A program made the translations under genes and the position numbers. Shown here one piece after another: positions 54,047-62,231 of a stretch of 64,000 bases of DNA; position 1 is the stretch's first letter; the number at the start of each line of letters is the position of its first letter. The DNA is taken from assembly GCA_040223615.1 (NCBI GenBank), contig JAVKFY010000053.1:1-64000 (forward strand), given 5' to 3'. The notes beneath the pieces are model-generated. The model was not told the origin of the DNA. It was given only the letters and a program-made list of their open reading frames with translations, and made no database searches. The DNA is from JAVKFY01 sp040223615 (lineage in GTDB: Bacteria; Pseudomonadota; Alphaproteobacteria; GCA-2731375).

Positions 54047-54760
54047 ATGGGAACCCGCCTGCCCGGCCTGGACGTGCTGCGCGGCATCGCGATCATCGCG
54101 ATGGCCGCCTATCACTTCTCGTGGGATCTGGACATCGTCGGTCTGGCCGAGGTGCCGCTGTTGACGCATCCTTTCTGGCTGGCGGCACGCGCGGTGATCC
54201 TGTCGAGCTTCCTGGTGCTGGTCGGGGTCGGCCAGGCGCTGGCCCATCGCGCCGGCCAACCGCCGAAACGCGCCGGCTGGCGGCTGGCCAAGATCGCCAG
54301 CGCGGCGGCGCTGGTCAGCCTCGGCAGCTATCTCGCCTTCCCCGGGGCCTGGATCTTCTTCGGCGTGCTGCACCACATCGCCGTCGCCAGCCTGCTCTGC
54401 ATGGCGCTGGTCCGGCTGCCCAGATGGGCATTGCTCGCGCTGGCCGCAAGCTGTTTGGCGCTGCCGCTGGTGGTGAGCTCACCGGTGTTCGCGCAAGCTT
54501 GGTTGCTATGGGCCGGGCTGGCGCCGTGGCCGCCGGTGACCAACGACTACGTGCCGCTGTTTCCGTGGTTCGGCGTCGTGCTGCTCGGGCTGGCATGGCC
54601 GGAGCCTGTCGTCGCGCTGGCCGCCCGCCTGGATGTCAGCCGCGCGCTGGCCTGGGCCGGCCGCCACGCACTGCCGATCTATCTCCTGCACCAGCCGGTG
54701 CTGCTCGGCCTTCTCGGCCTCTATGCCTGGGCCACCGGTCGGGGCGTGCCGTTGTGGTGA
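54047..54760 (+). CDS. DUF1624/HGSNAT-like membrane acyltransferase
   Basis: A 237-aa inner-membrane protein with about seven hydrophobic segments. It starts GTRLPGLDVLRGIAIIAMAA followed by YHFSWDLD, containing the family Arg and His. A C-terminal GRHALPIYLLHQPVLLGLLG is typical of the heparan-alpha-glucosaminide N-acetyltransferase-like DUF1624 family. It may acylate a sugar or lipid across the membrane. The open frame extends to 53933 through a repeat, but ATG 54047 is the natural start. The HMG-CoA lyase gene follows after 45 bp. Confidence 0.85.
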   Translation: MGTRLPGLDVLRGIAIIAMAAYHFSWDLDIVGLAEVPLLTHPFWLAARAVILSSFLVLVGVGQALAHRAGQPPKRAGWRLAKIASAAALVSLGSYLAFPGAWIFFGVLHHIAVASLLCMALVRLPRWALLALAASCLALPLVVSSPVFAQAWLLWAGLAPWPPVTNDYVPLFPWFGVVLLGLAWPEPVVALAARLDVSRALAWAGRHALPIYLLHQPVLLGLLGLYAWATGRGVPLW

Positions 54761-54805
54761 GAGATTTGCTATGATCGACGCAACAGTTCCAAGGGAGATT
54801 GCCCG

Positions 54806-55759
54806 ATGAAGTCCGGAATCGATATCGAAGTCCGCGAAGTCGGCATGCGCGACGGCCTGCAGATCATCCCGACCTTCTTCGCCACTGAGGGCAAGAAGGC
54901 CTGGATCGAGGCGGAGGCCGCCGCCGGCGTGCCGGAGATCGAGGTCTGCTCCTTCGTGCCGCCGAAGGTCTCCGCGCAGTTCGTCGACCACGCCGAGATC
55001 ATCCCGGTCGCCCTGGCGCAGCCGGGCCTGGAGGTCTCCGCCCTGGTGCCGAACCTGAAGGGCGCCGAGCGCGGCTTCCAGATGGGCGTGCACAAGATGA
55101 ACTTCGTGCTCAGCGCGTCGGAGAGCCACAACATGGCCAACGTGCGCTGCACCACCGACGAGTCCCTGGAACGCCTGCGCCAGATCATGGAGCTGCGCGA
55201 CTCCAGCCCCGAGAACAAGAAGGTGCGCATCGGTTCCGGCATCTCCACCGCGCTGGGCTGCACCATCGAGGGCCGGGTCGAACCGAAGCAGGTCTACCGC
55301 ATCGCCGAAGCCATGCTGGCGATGGGCGTCGACGAGATCGCGGTGGCCGACACCGTCGGCTACGCCAACCCGAACCTGGTGCGCGAGGTCTTCACCGAGA
55401 TGATGAAGATCTGCGGCGACGTGCCGGTCGCCTCGCACTTCCACGACACCCGCGGGCTTGGCCTGGCCAACGTGCTGGCGGCGCTGGAGACCGGCTGCCG
55501 GCGCTTCGACGCCTCGCTGGCGGGCCTGGGCGGCTGTCCCTTCGCGCCGGGCGCCACCGGGAACGTGGTGATGGACGACATGGTGTTCCTGTTCGAGTCG
55601 ATGGGCCTGAAGACCGGCGTCGACCTGGAAAAGCTGGTCGCCGTGCGCCAGATCATTGCCGACAACCTACCCGAGGAGTCGCTGCACGGCGGGGTGGCCC
55701 AGGCCGGCCTGCCCAAGGGCTACCGGCCGGCCAGCGCGATGATGCAGGCGGCGGAGTAG
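54806..55759 (+). CDS. Hydroxymethylglutaryl-CoA lyase
   Basis: A 317-aa TIM-barrel enzyme splitting HMG-CoA into acetoacetate and acetyl-CoA in leucine breakdown, or a close aldolase relative. Metal and catalytic residues are in EVREVGMRDGLQ and SHFHDTRGLGLANV, with the signature cysteine loop LGGCPFAPGATGNV. DTVGYANPNLV follows the family. AAGGGAG precedes ATG 54806. No other leucine-pathway gene is adjacent, so activity towards another 3-hydroxy-3-methyl acyl-CoA is possible. Confidence 0.92.
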   Translation: MKSGIDIEVREVGMRDGLQIIPTFFATEGKKAWIEAEAAAGVPEIEVCSFVPPKVSAQFVDHAEIIPVALAQPGLEVSALVPNLKGAERGFQMGVHKMNFVLSASESHNMANVRCTTDESLERLRQIMELRDSSPENKKVRIGSGISTALGCTIEGRVEPKQVYRIAEAMLAMGVDEIAVADTVGYANPNLVREVFTEMMKICGDVPVASHFHDTRGLGLANVLAALETGCRRFDASLAGLGGCPFAPGATGNVVMDDMVFLFESMGLKTGVDLEKLVAVRQIIADNLPEESLHGGVAQAGLPKGYRPASAMMQAAE

Positions 55760-55770
55760 CGATACACCAA

Positions 55771-55853
55771 TCGTCGCCCCGGACTTGATCCGGGGTCCAT
55801 GTCGATGACGAGCGTGAGGTCGACATGGATGCCGGCTCAAGGCCGGCATGACG
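55771..55853. repeat. Paired palindromic repeats
   Basis: Two copies of the palindromic element seen at 3365 and 29022, in opposite orientation: 55771-55800 (CGTCGCCCCGG...CCGGGGTCCATG) and 55823-55853 (CATGGATGCCGG...CCGGCATGACGA). They are separated by 22 bp that begin and end in TCGA. They lie between the convergent HMG-CoA lyase and dehydratase genes and can form a large hairpin in either transcript. Confidence 0.7.
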
Positions 55854-55874
55854 ACTGCGGTGTTTTTCGTTTCC

Positions 55875-57689
55875 TCAGTGGTTGTTCCGCGGCGTGCTCT
55901 TGTGGGCGACGTCGCGATACTTCACCGCGGTTTCCAGCACCATGCCGTCGGCCATCTGGCCGATCAGGCCGCGCTGGATCTCCTGCCACGGGGTCTGGCT
56001 CTGCGGCACGTATTTCAGACCGCCGTTGGCCAGCTTCTTGGCGATCGCCTTCTTTCGCTTGGCCAGCTCGGCCTTGCTGATCAGGATGTCGGCGGTGCGC
56101 TTGTTCAGGTCGATGCGGACCTTGTCGCCGGTCTTCAGCAACGCCAGCCCGCCGCCGACCGCCGCCTCCGGCGAGGCGTTCAGGATCGACGGCGAGCCGG
56201 ACGTGCCGGACTGCCGCCCGTCGCCGATGCACGGCAGCGAGGTGATGCCCTTCTTCAGCAGCGCCTTCGGCGGGTCCATGTTGACGATCTCGGCCGCGCC
56301 CGGATAGCCGACCGGCCCGGCGCCGCGGATGAACAGCAGCGTGTGCGCGTCGATCTTCAGCTTCGGGTCGTCGATCCGCGCGTGATAGTCCTCGCGGCCG
56401 TCGAACACCACCGCCCGGCCCTCGAACGCGTTCAGGTCCTTCGGGTTGGACAGGAAACGCTCGCGGAAGTCGGCCGAGATCACAGATGTCTTCATGATCG
56501 CCGAGTCGAACAGATTGCCCTTCAGGTTGAGGAACCCGGCGGCGTCCAGGATCGGCTCCTTCCAGCTCCTCACCACCTCGCGGTCGCCGGTGAACTGGCC
56601 CTTGCAGTTCTGGCCGATGGACTTGCCGTTCACCGTCTTCGCGTTCGGGTTCGGCAGCAGCTTGGCGTCGATCAGCTCGGCGACCACCGCCGGCACGCTG
56701 CCGGCGCGGTGGAAGTCCTCGCCCAGGAAACGGCCGGCCGGCTGCATGTCGACCATCAACGGGATCTTGTGACCGATCTTCTCCCAGTCATTGTTGTTCA
56801 GCTTCACGCCGAGATGACGCGCGACGGCATTGAGATGGATCGGCGCGTTGGTCGAGCCGCCGATCGCCGAACACACCACGATGGCGTTCTCGAACGCCTC
56901 GCGGGTCATGATATCGGTCGGCTTCAGGTCCTCCCAGACCATCTCCACGATGCGCTTGCCGGACAGGTAGGCCATCTGCCCGCGCTCCTTGGGCACGGCC
57001 GGGATCGCCGCCGAGCCGGGCAGCATCATGCCCAGGGCTTCCGCCAGCGAATTCATCGTCGTCGCCGTGCCCATGGTGTTGCAGAAGCCGGGCGAGGGCG
57101 CCGATGAGGCGACCAGTTCGACATATTCCGGCCAGTCGATCTGGCCGGCCGAGAGCTGTCGCTTGGCCTCCCACTTGATCGTGCCCGAGCCCGTCCGCCG
57201 GCCCTTGTACCAGCCGTTCAGCATCGGTCCGACCGACAGCGCGATGGCCGGGATGTTCACCGTGGCGGCGGCCATGAGCTGCGACGGCGTGGTCTTGTCG
57301 CAGCCGGTAGTCAGCACGACACCATCCAGCGGATAGCCGAACAGCGTCTCGACCAGGCCGAGATAGGCCAGGTTGCGGTCCAGCGCCGCGGTCGGTCGCT
57401 TGCCGGTCTCCTGGATCGGGTGCACCGGGAATTCGAAGGCGATGCCGCCGGCCTCGCGGATACCCTCGCGCACGCGCTTGGCCAGTTCGAGGTGCTGGCG
57501 GTTGCAGGGCGAGAGGTCGTTGCCGGACTGCGCGATGCCGATGATCGGCTTGCCGGACTGCAACTCCTCGCGGGTCAGGCCCCAGTTCATGTAGCGCTCG
57601 ATGTACAGCGCGGTCATGTCCTGGTCGTCCGGATTGGCGAACCAGAGTTGCGAACGCAGCTTCGCTTTCTTCGACTTGTTGGCGGCCAT
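55875..57689 (-). CDS. IlvD/Edd-family dehydratase, sugar-acid type
   Basis: A 604-aa Fe-S dehydratase. Cluster cysteines are visible in LSPCNRQHLELAKRV, TGCDKTTPSQLMAA and the GFCNTMGTATTMN segment. Later motifs are CSAIGGSTNAPIHLNA, FDGREDYHARID and GDGRQSGTSGSPSILN. The phrase RYMNWGLTREELQSGKPIIG and the extended C-terminus point to the arabonate/xylonate-type branch rather than housekeeping IlvD. It would convert an aldonic acid to a 2-keto-3-deoxy acid. Its direction is opposite to the HMG-CoA lyase gene. The SMP-30 lactonase at 63080 could act upstream in such a pathway, but it is distant. Confidence 0.92.
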   Translation of the reverse strand: MAANKSKKAKLRSQLWFANPDDQDMTALYIERYMNWGLTREELQSGKPIIGIAQSGNDLSPCNRQHLELAKRVREGIREAGGIAFEFPVHPIQETGKRPTAALDRNLAYLGLVETLFGYPLDGVVLTTGCDKTTPSQLMAAATVNIPAIALSVGPMLNGWYKGRRTGSGTIKWEAKRQLSAGQIDWPEYVELVASSAPSPGFCNTMGTATTMNSLAEALGMMLPGSAAIPAVPKERGQMAYLSGKRIVEMVWEDLKPTDIMTREAFENAIVVCSAIGGSTNAPIHLNAVARHLGVKLNNNDWEKIGHKIPLMVDMQPAGRFLGEDFHRAGSVPAVVAELIDAKLLPNPNAKTVNGKSIGQNCKGQFTGDREVVRSWKEPILDAAGFLNLKGNLFDSAIMKTSVISADFRERFLSNPKDLNAFEGRAVVFDGREDYHARIDDPKLKIDAHTLLFIRGAGPVGYPGAAEIVNMDPPKALLKKGITSLPCIGDGRQSGTSGSPSILNASPEAAVGGGLALLKTGDKVRIDLNKRTADILISKAELAKRKKAIAKKLANGGLKYVPQSQTPWQEIQRGLIGQMADGMVLETAVKYRDVAHKSTPRNNH

Positions 57690-57761
57690 GGGTTCCCTCG
57701 CTCCCTGAATCTACGTGTTGGCGCGATCATCACATTCGCCGGGGCCGGCGCGCCAGCCCCG

Positions 57762-58268
57762 TCAGACGCGCAGCACCATGGCGCAGCGCCACGACCGGTC
57801 GTGGCCGCGCGATATCTCGTCGTCGAGATGCGCCCGCAACGCCGCCGGCACCTCGTCATCGTCCAGCAGCATGAAGCCGTAGCGTTCGTAGAACGGCCGG
57901 TTCCAGGCAATCGTGCGGTCGGTGGTCAGGCTGACGCCGGCCAGACCGCGTCGCCGCGCTTCCGCCACCACCGCGTCGAGCAGCGCCCGGCCGTGGCCTC
58001 GGCCCTGGTGGTCGAGCGCGACATCGAGCTCGTGGATGTAGAGGTAGCCGCCCTCTTCCGACGTGGCGGCGAAACCGATGGCCGTGTCGGCGGCGTCGGT
58101 CGCGACCCAGAGATTGCCGGCCTCGATCATCGGCTCCAGGTCGTGGCCACCGCCGGACTCGGTGTCGAGCATGGGTTCGATGTGCGTGCCGAGAAAACGC
58201 CGTCCCGCGTCGTCCTCGATCGCCGGGATCAGCACCGCCTCGTCGCGCCGTGCCAGCCTCACGGCCAT
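57762..58268 (-). CDS. GNAT-family N-acetyltransferase
   Basis: A 168-aa GNAT enzyme using acetyl-CoA. YLYIHELDVALDHQGRGHGRAL contains the beta-4 strand and the Q/RxxGxG/A acetyl-CoA loop; AWNRPFYERYGFMLLDDDEVP is the C-terminal part. The long frame to 58553 is a shadow of the neighbouring phosphodiesterase. ATG 58268 lies 10 bp inside the end of that gene, indicating coupling. The acceptor is unknown. Confidence 0.87.
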   Translation of the reverse strand: MAVRLARRDEAVLIPAIEDDAGRRFLGTHIEPMLDTESGGGHDLEPMIEAGNLWVATDAADTAIGFAATSEEGGYLYIHELDVALDHQGRGHGRALLDAVVAEARRRGLAGVSLTTDRTIAWNRPFYERYGFMLLDDDEVPAALRAHLDDEISRGHDRSWRCAMVLRV

Positions 58269-59074
58269 TGCCCGCGCTCCTGCAATACGCGTTTCAGCAG
58301 TTTGGTCTCGTCGCTGACGATGCCGTCGACGCCGACGTCGAGCAAGCGACGCATGCTCGCCTCGTCGTTGATCGTCCAGACGTGGACCTTCAGGCCCCGC
58401 GCGTGCGCCGCGCGCACGAAGGCGCGGTCGGGCAGATGGATGCCGTAGCCCTTCTCCGGCACCTGCGCGCAGTTCGCCGCGAACCGGCCGGTCGGCAGGC
58501 CCCAGCTCGCGAAGCGCAGCCGCGCCACGTCCCACGGCCCCATCGACGTACACAGGCCCGGCCCCAGCGCCGCGCGCAGCCGTCCAAGACGGGCGCCGGA
58601 AAACGAGCCGATGCAGATCCGATCAAGCGCGTCCGCCCGTTGCAGCGCCTCGATCAGCGGGCCTTCGGCATTGTCCGCCTTGGGGTCGATATTGAGCCGC
58701 AGGTCGGGCCAGGCATTGAGCAACTCGTCGAAAGTCGGAATCGGATGGGTGCCGTCGACTCGCGCCAGCTTCACCTCCGCGTAGGGCAGCTCGGCGATCA
58801 CCCCGACGCGGTCGGTGACCCGGTCCAGCTTGTCGTCATGAAACGCCAGCAGCACGCCGTCGGCGGTCGCGTGCACGTCGGTCTCGACGTAGCGATAGCC
58901 CAGCTCCACGGCATGCGCGAACGCCGCCATGGTGTTCTCCGGCGCCCCGTCCATGCCGCCCCGATGCGCCAGCGCGATCGGGAACTCACTTTGAAGATAG
59001 GGATGAATCTCTCCACCCCCTCTTCGCCCCTGGGGGCGGAGAGGGTTGGGGCGAGGTGGGGGACCGGCGGCCAT
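58259..59074 (-). CDS. Glycerophosphodiester phosphodiesterase
   Basis: A 271-aa GDPD-family TIM barrel that hydrolyses glycerophosphodiesters. The catalytic pair is HRGGMDGAPENT and the metal residues lie in ETDVHATADG, with later LNIDPK and HVWTINDEASMRRLLDVGVDG. No signal peptide, so cytosolic. The normal family start (PIALAHRGG) is preceded by about 25 Pro/Gly/Arg-rich residues encoded by the repeat at 59011-59062. ATG 59074 overlaps the DUF559-remnant stop by one base (TGATG). The native start was therefore probably replaced when the repeat cassette arrived. Confidence 0.88.
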   Translation of the reverse strand: MAAGPPPRPNPLRPQGRRGGGEIHPYLQSEFPIALAHRGGMDGAPENTMAAFAHAVELGYRYVETDVHATADGVLLAFHDDKLDRVTDRVGVIAELPYAEVKLARVDGTHPIPTFDELLNAWPDLRLNIDPKADNAEGPLIEALQRADALDRICIGSFSGARLGRLRAALGPGLCTSMGPWDVARLRFASWGLPTGRFAANCAQVPEKGYGIHLPDRAFVRAAHARGLKVHVWTINDEASMRRLLDVGVDGIVSDETKLLKRVLQERGQWP

Positions 59075-59429
59075 CACGACCGTGCAGCCTGACGGTTCTC
59101 GAGTTCGTCGATGATCACCATCACGACCGCCTCGATATTCTCGATCACGTCGTTGTTCCAAAACCGCATCGCACGCCAGCCCCGGTCTTCGAGGAACTGC
59201 GTGCGCTTGGTATCGGCCTCCACGCGACCGACCGGGTGCTGGCGTCGGAACTTCCAGTCCGTCATCGCCTCACCCAAGGCACGCCACAGGCGTCTTTCCG
59301 CGTAGGTCGCGTCCTTGCGGAGCGGGCGCGCATGGGCTGCGGGAGGTCTGGCTACCATGAGCGTACGATCGCGGCCGTTCTCCCACCTCACCCCAACCCT
59401 CTCCGTCCCTAGGGGCGGAGAGGGAGCGG
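59011..59429. mobile_element. Inverted-repeat-flanked DUF559 cassette (MITE-like)
   Basis: Two imperfect copies of a roughly 50-bp sequence in opposite orientation, 59011-59062 and 59380-59429, bracket the DUF559 remnant. Each contains CACCCCAACCCTCTCC-like sequence and an internal palindrome (CTCTCCG...GGGGCGGAGAG). Such repeats often accompany DUF559 genes in GC-rich proteobacteria. Mobility is inferred: no target-site duplication was confirmed. Confidence 0.5.
59074..59358 (-). pseudogene. DUF559/Vsr-like endonuclease remnant with deleted core
   Basis: A 94-aa in-frame remnant. The N-terminal helix (HARPLRKDATYAERRLWRAL) and TDWKFRRQHPVGR match DUF559 proteins, as does the C-terminal part (FLEDRGWRAMRFWNNDVIEN). 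The normal middle, about 25 residues carrying the Asp and Glu of the nuclease active site (typically a DFxC...EVDGxQH stretch), is missing: HPVGR runs directly into VEADTKRTQ. It cannot be an active nuclease of the usual type. Its stop overlaps the GDPD start (TGATG). Confidence 0.75.
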
Positions 59430-61109
59430 TTAAGCCGAGCCGTGCCTTAGAACACGACCGGGCAACTTGCCGTCGGGAGCGATCTTGTCCTGGCCGTCGC
59501 GGCGCAGGACGGTTCCGTTCACCACCACGGCGGCGATGCCTTCGGCCTCGCTGACCAGGCGGTCGGCACCGGCCGGCAGGTCGTTGACCCGGCGCAGCGG
59601 GCCCGCCGCGATCGTCGCCGGGTCGAACACCACGATGTCGGCCGGCACGCCCTGTTTCAGCGTCCCCCGGTCGGTGATGCCCATCAGCGCGGCCGGCTCC
59701 GAGGTCAGGCGTTGCACCGCCCGCTCCAGGCCGAGCGTGCCCTTGTCGCGCACCCAGTGGCCCAGCAGGTGCGTCGAGTAGCAGGCATCGCAGAGCTGGC
59801 TGGCGTGCGCGCCGGCATCCGACAGCGACACGATGCAGTTCTCGTCGGCGATCAGCTCCGCCACTTCGTTCTCGTCGTTGTTCAGGATGCCGAAGCGGAA
59901 GCGTGCTTCCAGATCGCTCTCCAGCGACAGGTCCAGCGCCAGGTCGATGGCCGACTTGCCCTCGGCCTCGGCGACCTCGGTCAGCGGCCGCTCTTCCCAG
60001 TCGGCGTGGCCCGGGGCGATCGAGATCGTCGCCCGCTCCGCCCAGCCGGCCAGCGCGTTCTTCTGCCCCGGCTGCGTGTCCTCCTTGAAGGCACGGCGGA
60101 ACTCGGGATCGGCGTAGATCGCCCGCTTCTCCGCCGCGTTGGCTTTCAGGGTCGGCTTGAACAGCGGGCGGACCTCGAACGGGAACGGCTCGGCGAACTG
60201 GAAGTCGAAGTTGATCGGCCGGCAAGCGACCTGCGGCACGATATTTAGCCCCTCCGCGTGCTGCTTGGCGGCGCGGTCGAGGTAGCGCCGGTGCGAGCCC
60301 GGCCCGGTCATCCCGGCGAGCAGCGCGGTCCAGGTCACCGACACGTCGTGCTTGCGCGCCAGCTCCTCGAACTCGTCGTTCAGCAGCGTGCGGCCGATGG
60401 TGGCCTGCATCACGCCGCCCTTGCCGACGGCGCCGACCAGCGCGTCGATCTCCTCGAACTCGGCCAACCGGCTCGGCACCGGGTAGCCGTCGAAGCCGTT
60501 ATGCGTGGCAGCATGCGACGTGGCGAAGCCCAGCGCGCCGGCCTGCATCGCCTCGCCGACCAGGTCGCGCATCTGCACGATCTCGTCGCCGCGCGCCGCG
60601 CGCTTCACCGCGTCCTCGCCCATCACGTAGAGCCGCAGCGGCGTGTGGCCGAACAGCACGCCGACATTGATTGCCGTACCGCCGCTCTCCAGCGTGTCGA
60701 GATATTCCGGGAAGCTCTCGAACGCCCAGTCCGAGCCCAGCCCGGCGCGCAGTGCGTCCAGGCTCATACCCTCGACCTTCTCCAGCGTGCGCGCGATCAG
60801 ATCGCGGTGCGGCGGCCGCGTCGGCGCCACGCCGAAGCCGCAATTGCCGATCACCACGGTGGTCACGCCATGCCACGGCGAGATCGTCATCATCCGGTCC
60901 CAGATCACCTGGGCGTCGTAGTGCGTGTGGATGTCGACGAAGCCCGGCGCGACCACCTTGCCGGTAGCATCGATGGTCTCCGCCGCCTCGCCCTCGACCT
61001 TGCCGAGCGCGACGATCTTGCCGTCCTTGACCGCGACATCGCCGCGATAGCCGGGTTGGCCGCTGCCATCCACGATGGTGCCGCCGGTGATCTTCAGGTC
61101 ATAGGTCAT
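59430..61109 (-). CDS. N-acyl-D-amino-acid deacylase family amidohydrolase
   Basis: A 559-aa D-aminoacylase-type metal hydrolase. The metal motif is FVDIHTHYDAQVIWD; TTVVIGNCGFGVAPTRP is the family signature, and SDAGAHASQLCDACYS the later metal region. The N- and C-terminal strands form the beta-sandwich (GGTIVDGSGQPGYRGDVAV). It hydrolyses N-acyl-D-amino acids or related amides. ATG 61109 overlaps the stop of the upstream amidohydrolase (ATGA), so the two are translationally coupled. The stop lies one base beyond the repeat cassette. Confidence 0.92.
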   Translation of the reverse strand: MTYDLKITGGTIVDGSGQPGYRGDVAVKDGKIVALGKVEGEAAETIDATGKVVAPGFVDIHTHYDAQVIWDRMMTISPWHGVTTVVIGNCGFGVAPTRPPHRDLIARTLEKVEGMSLDALRAGLGSDWAFESFPEYLDTLESGGTAINVGVLFGHTPLRLYVMGEDAVKRAARGDEIVQMRDLVGEAMQAGALGFATSHAATHNGFDGYPVPSRLAEFEEIDALVGAVGKGGVMQATIGRTLLNDEFEELARKHDVSVTWTALLAGMTGPGSHRRYLDRAAKQHAEGLNIVPQVACRPINFDFQFAEPFPFEVRPLFKPTLKANAAEKRAIYADPEFRRAFKEDTQPGQKNALAGWAERATISIAPGHADWEERPLTEVAEAEGKSAIDLALDLSLESDLEARFRFGILNNDENEVAELIADENCIVSLSDAGAHASQLCDACYSTHLLGHWVRDKGTLGLERAVQRLTSEPAALMGITDRGTLKQGVPADIVVFDPATIAAGPLRRVNDLPAGADRLVSEAEGIAAVVVNGTVLRRDGQDKIAPDGKLPGRVLRHGSA

Positions 61110-62209
61110 GGCAGGTTCAGCCCGTAAAGCTCGGCGCAATTGTCGCGCAGGATACGATTGCGGTCGTGTTCGCTCATGTCGGCGGTGTGCTCGGCCAACA
61201 GCGCCTGGCTGTGCGGCCAGGTCGCGTCGCTATGCGGAAAGTCGTTGGCCCACATCAGCCGCTCGACGTTCATGTGCTCGCGGAAGGTGAATGCCGTCCA
61301 GTCGTCCTGGAACGTCATGTAGACATTCTCCTTGAAGTACTCGCTCGGCAGTCGCTCAAGCTCATCGCATTTCATCCAGTAGCGATGGCGCTGGTAGGCG
61401 TGGTCCATGCGGTACATGAAGTGCGGTGCCCAGCCGGCATCGGCCTCGACGCAGACCAGCTTCAATTCCGGGTGACGCTGGAACACGCCGCCGAAGATGA
61501 ACGTGCCGATGATGTCCTGGTTGCCGCGGATGATCGACTGGAAGCTGTTGATCTTCGGCCCGCGGTAGGTGCGCATCTCGTTCTTGCCGCTGGTCAGGAT
61601 GTGGAAGCACAGCGGCATGCCCATCTCCACGACGGCGTCGTAGAACCGGTCGTAGTCCGGGTGGTGGTAGTCCTCGTGGCCCGGCACGCCGGCGAGCATC
61701 AGGCCCTTGAAGCCCATCTGCTTGGCCTTGCGGGCCTCCTCGATGCCGGACTCGGGCGTCGCCATGGCGATCTGCGGCATCCCGAACAGCCGGTTCGGCA
61801 ACCCGTCGCAGAAGTCCTTGAGCCAGCGGTTGTAGGCATCGAAGCAGGCCTGCTTGTAGGCCATGTCGGGATGGTTCGCGAGCATCATGCCGACCGACGG
61901 ATAGATGATCTCCGCCGCGACGCCGTCGCGATCCTGTTCGGCGGCGCGGGCCTTGGAGTCCCAGCCGCCCGGATGCAGCTGGTCATAGCCGGTCCCCTTC
62001 ATCGACAGCTCGGAAGGCTCCTTGCCGGCCGCCGCGACCAGCCCCATCGGGATGGCGACGTCGAGGCCGGGGATCTGATAGACCTCGCCGCGTTTCGGGT
62101 CGGTCACCAGGCGGGGCGCCGTGTCCCGGTAGGTCGGCTCGATGTAATCAACGTAGAGCGTCGGCGGCTCGGTGACGTGGCTGTCGGCCGAGATCGGTCG
62201 CAGGTCCAT
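61106..62209 (-). CDS. Amidohydrolase-2 (ACMSD-like) family protein
   Basis: A 367-aa TIM-barrel metal enzyme of the ACMSD/2,6-dihydroxybenzoate decarboxylase-like group. The N-terminal SADSHVTEPPTLYVDYI replaces the usual HxH with a DSH motif. Later metal/catalytic regions are PLCFHILTSG, LVCVEADAGWAPHFMYRMDH and WANDFPHSDATWPHS. It may decarboxylate or hydrolyse a cyclic or aromatic acid. It is coupled to the D-aminoacylase gene (ATGA) and lies 22 bp after the enoyl-CoA hydratase gene, so the three form a catabolic operon. Confidence 0.9.
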   Translation of the reverse strand: MDLRPISADSHVTEPPTLYVDYIEPTYRDTAPRLVTDPKRGEVYQIPGLDVAIPMGLVAAAGKEPSELSMKGTGYDQLHPGGWDSKARAAEQDRDGVAAEIIYPSVGMMLANHPDMAYKQACFDAYNRWLKDFCDGLPNRLFGMPQIAMATPESGIEEARKAKQMGFKGLMLAGVPGHEDYHHPDYDRFYDAVVEMGMPLCFHILTSGKNEMRTYRGPKINSFQSIIRGNQDIIGTFIFGGVFQRHPELKLVCVEADAGWAPHFMYRMDHAYQRHRYWMKCDELERLPSEYFKENVYMTFQDDWTAFTFREHMNVERLMWANDFPHSDATWPHSQALLAEHTADMSEHDRNRILRDNCAELYGLNLP

Positions 62210-62231
62210 GGGCTGTGCTCCGGCTTGTGTA

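Noticed and set aside
59074..60225. 383-aa reading of the DUF559 frame upstream to 60225
   Set aside because: Everything before ATG 59358 lies antisense-free but in the wrong frame of the D-aminoacylase gene; only the last 94 residues resemble a family.
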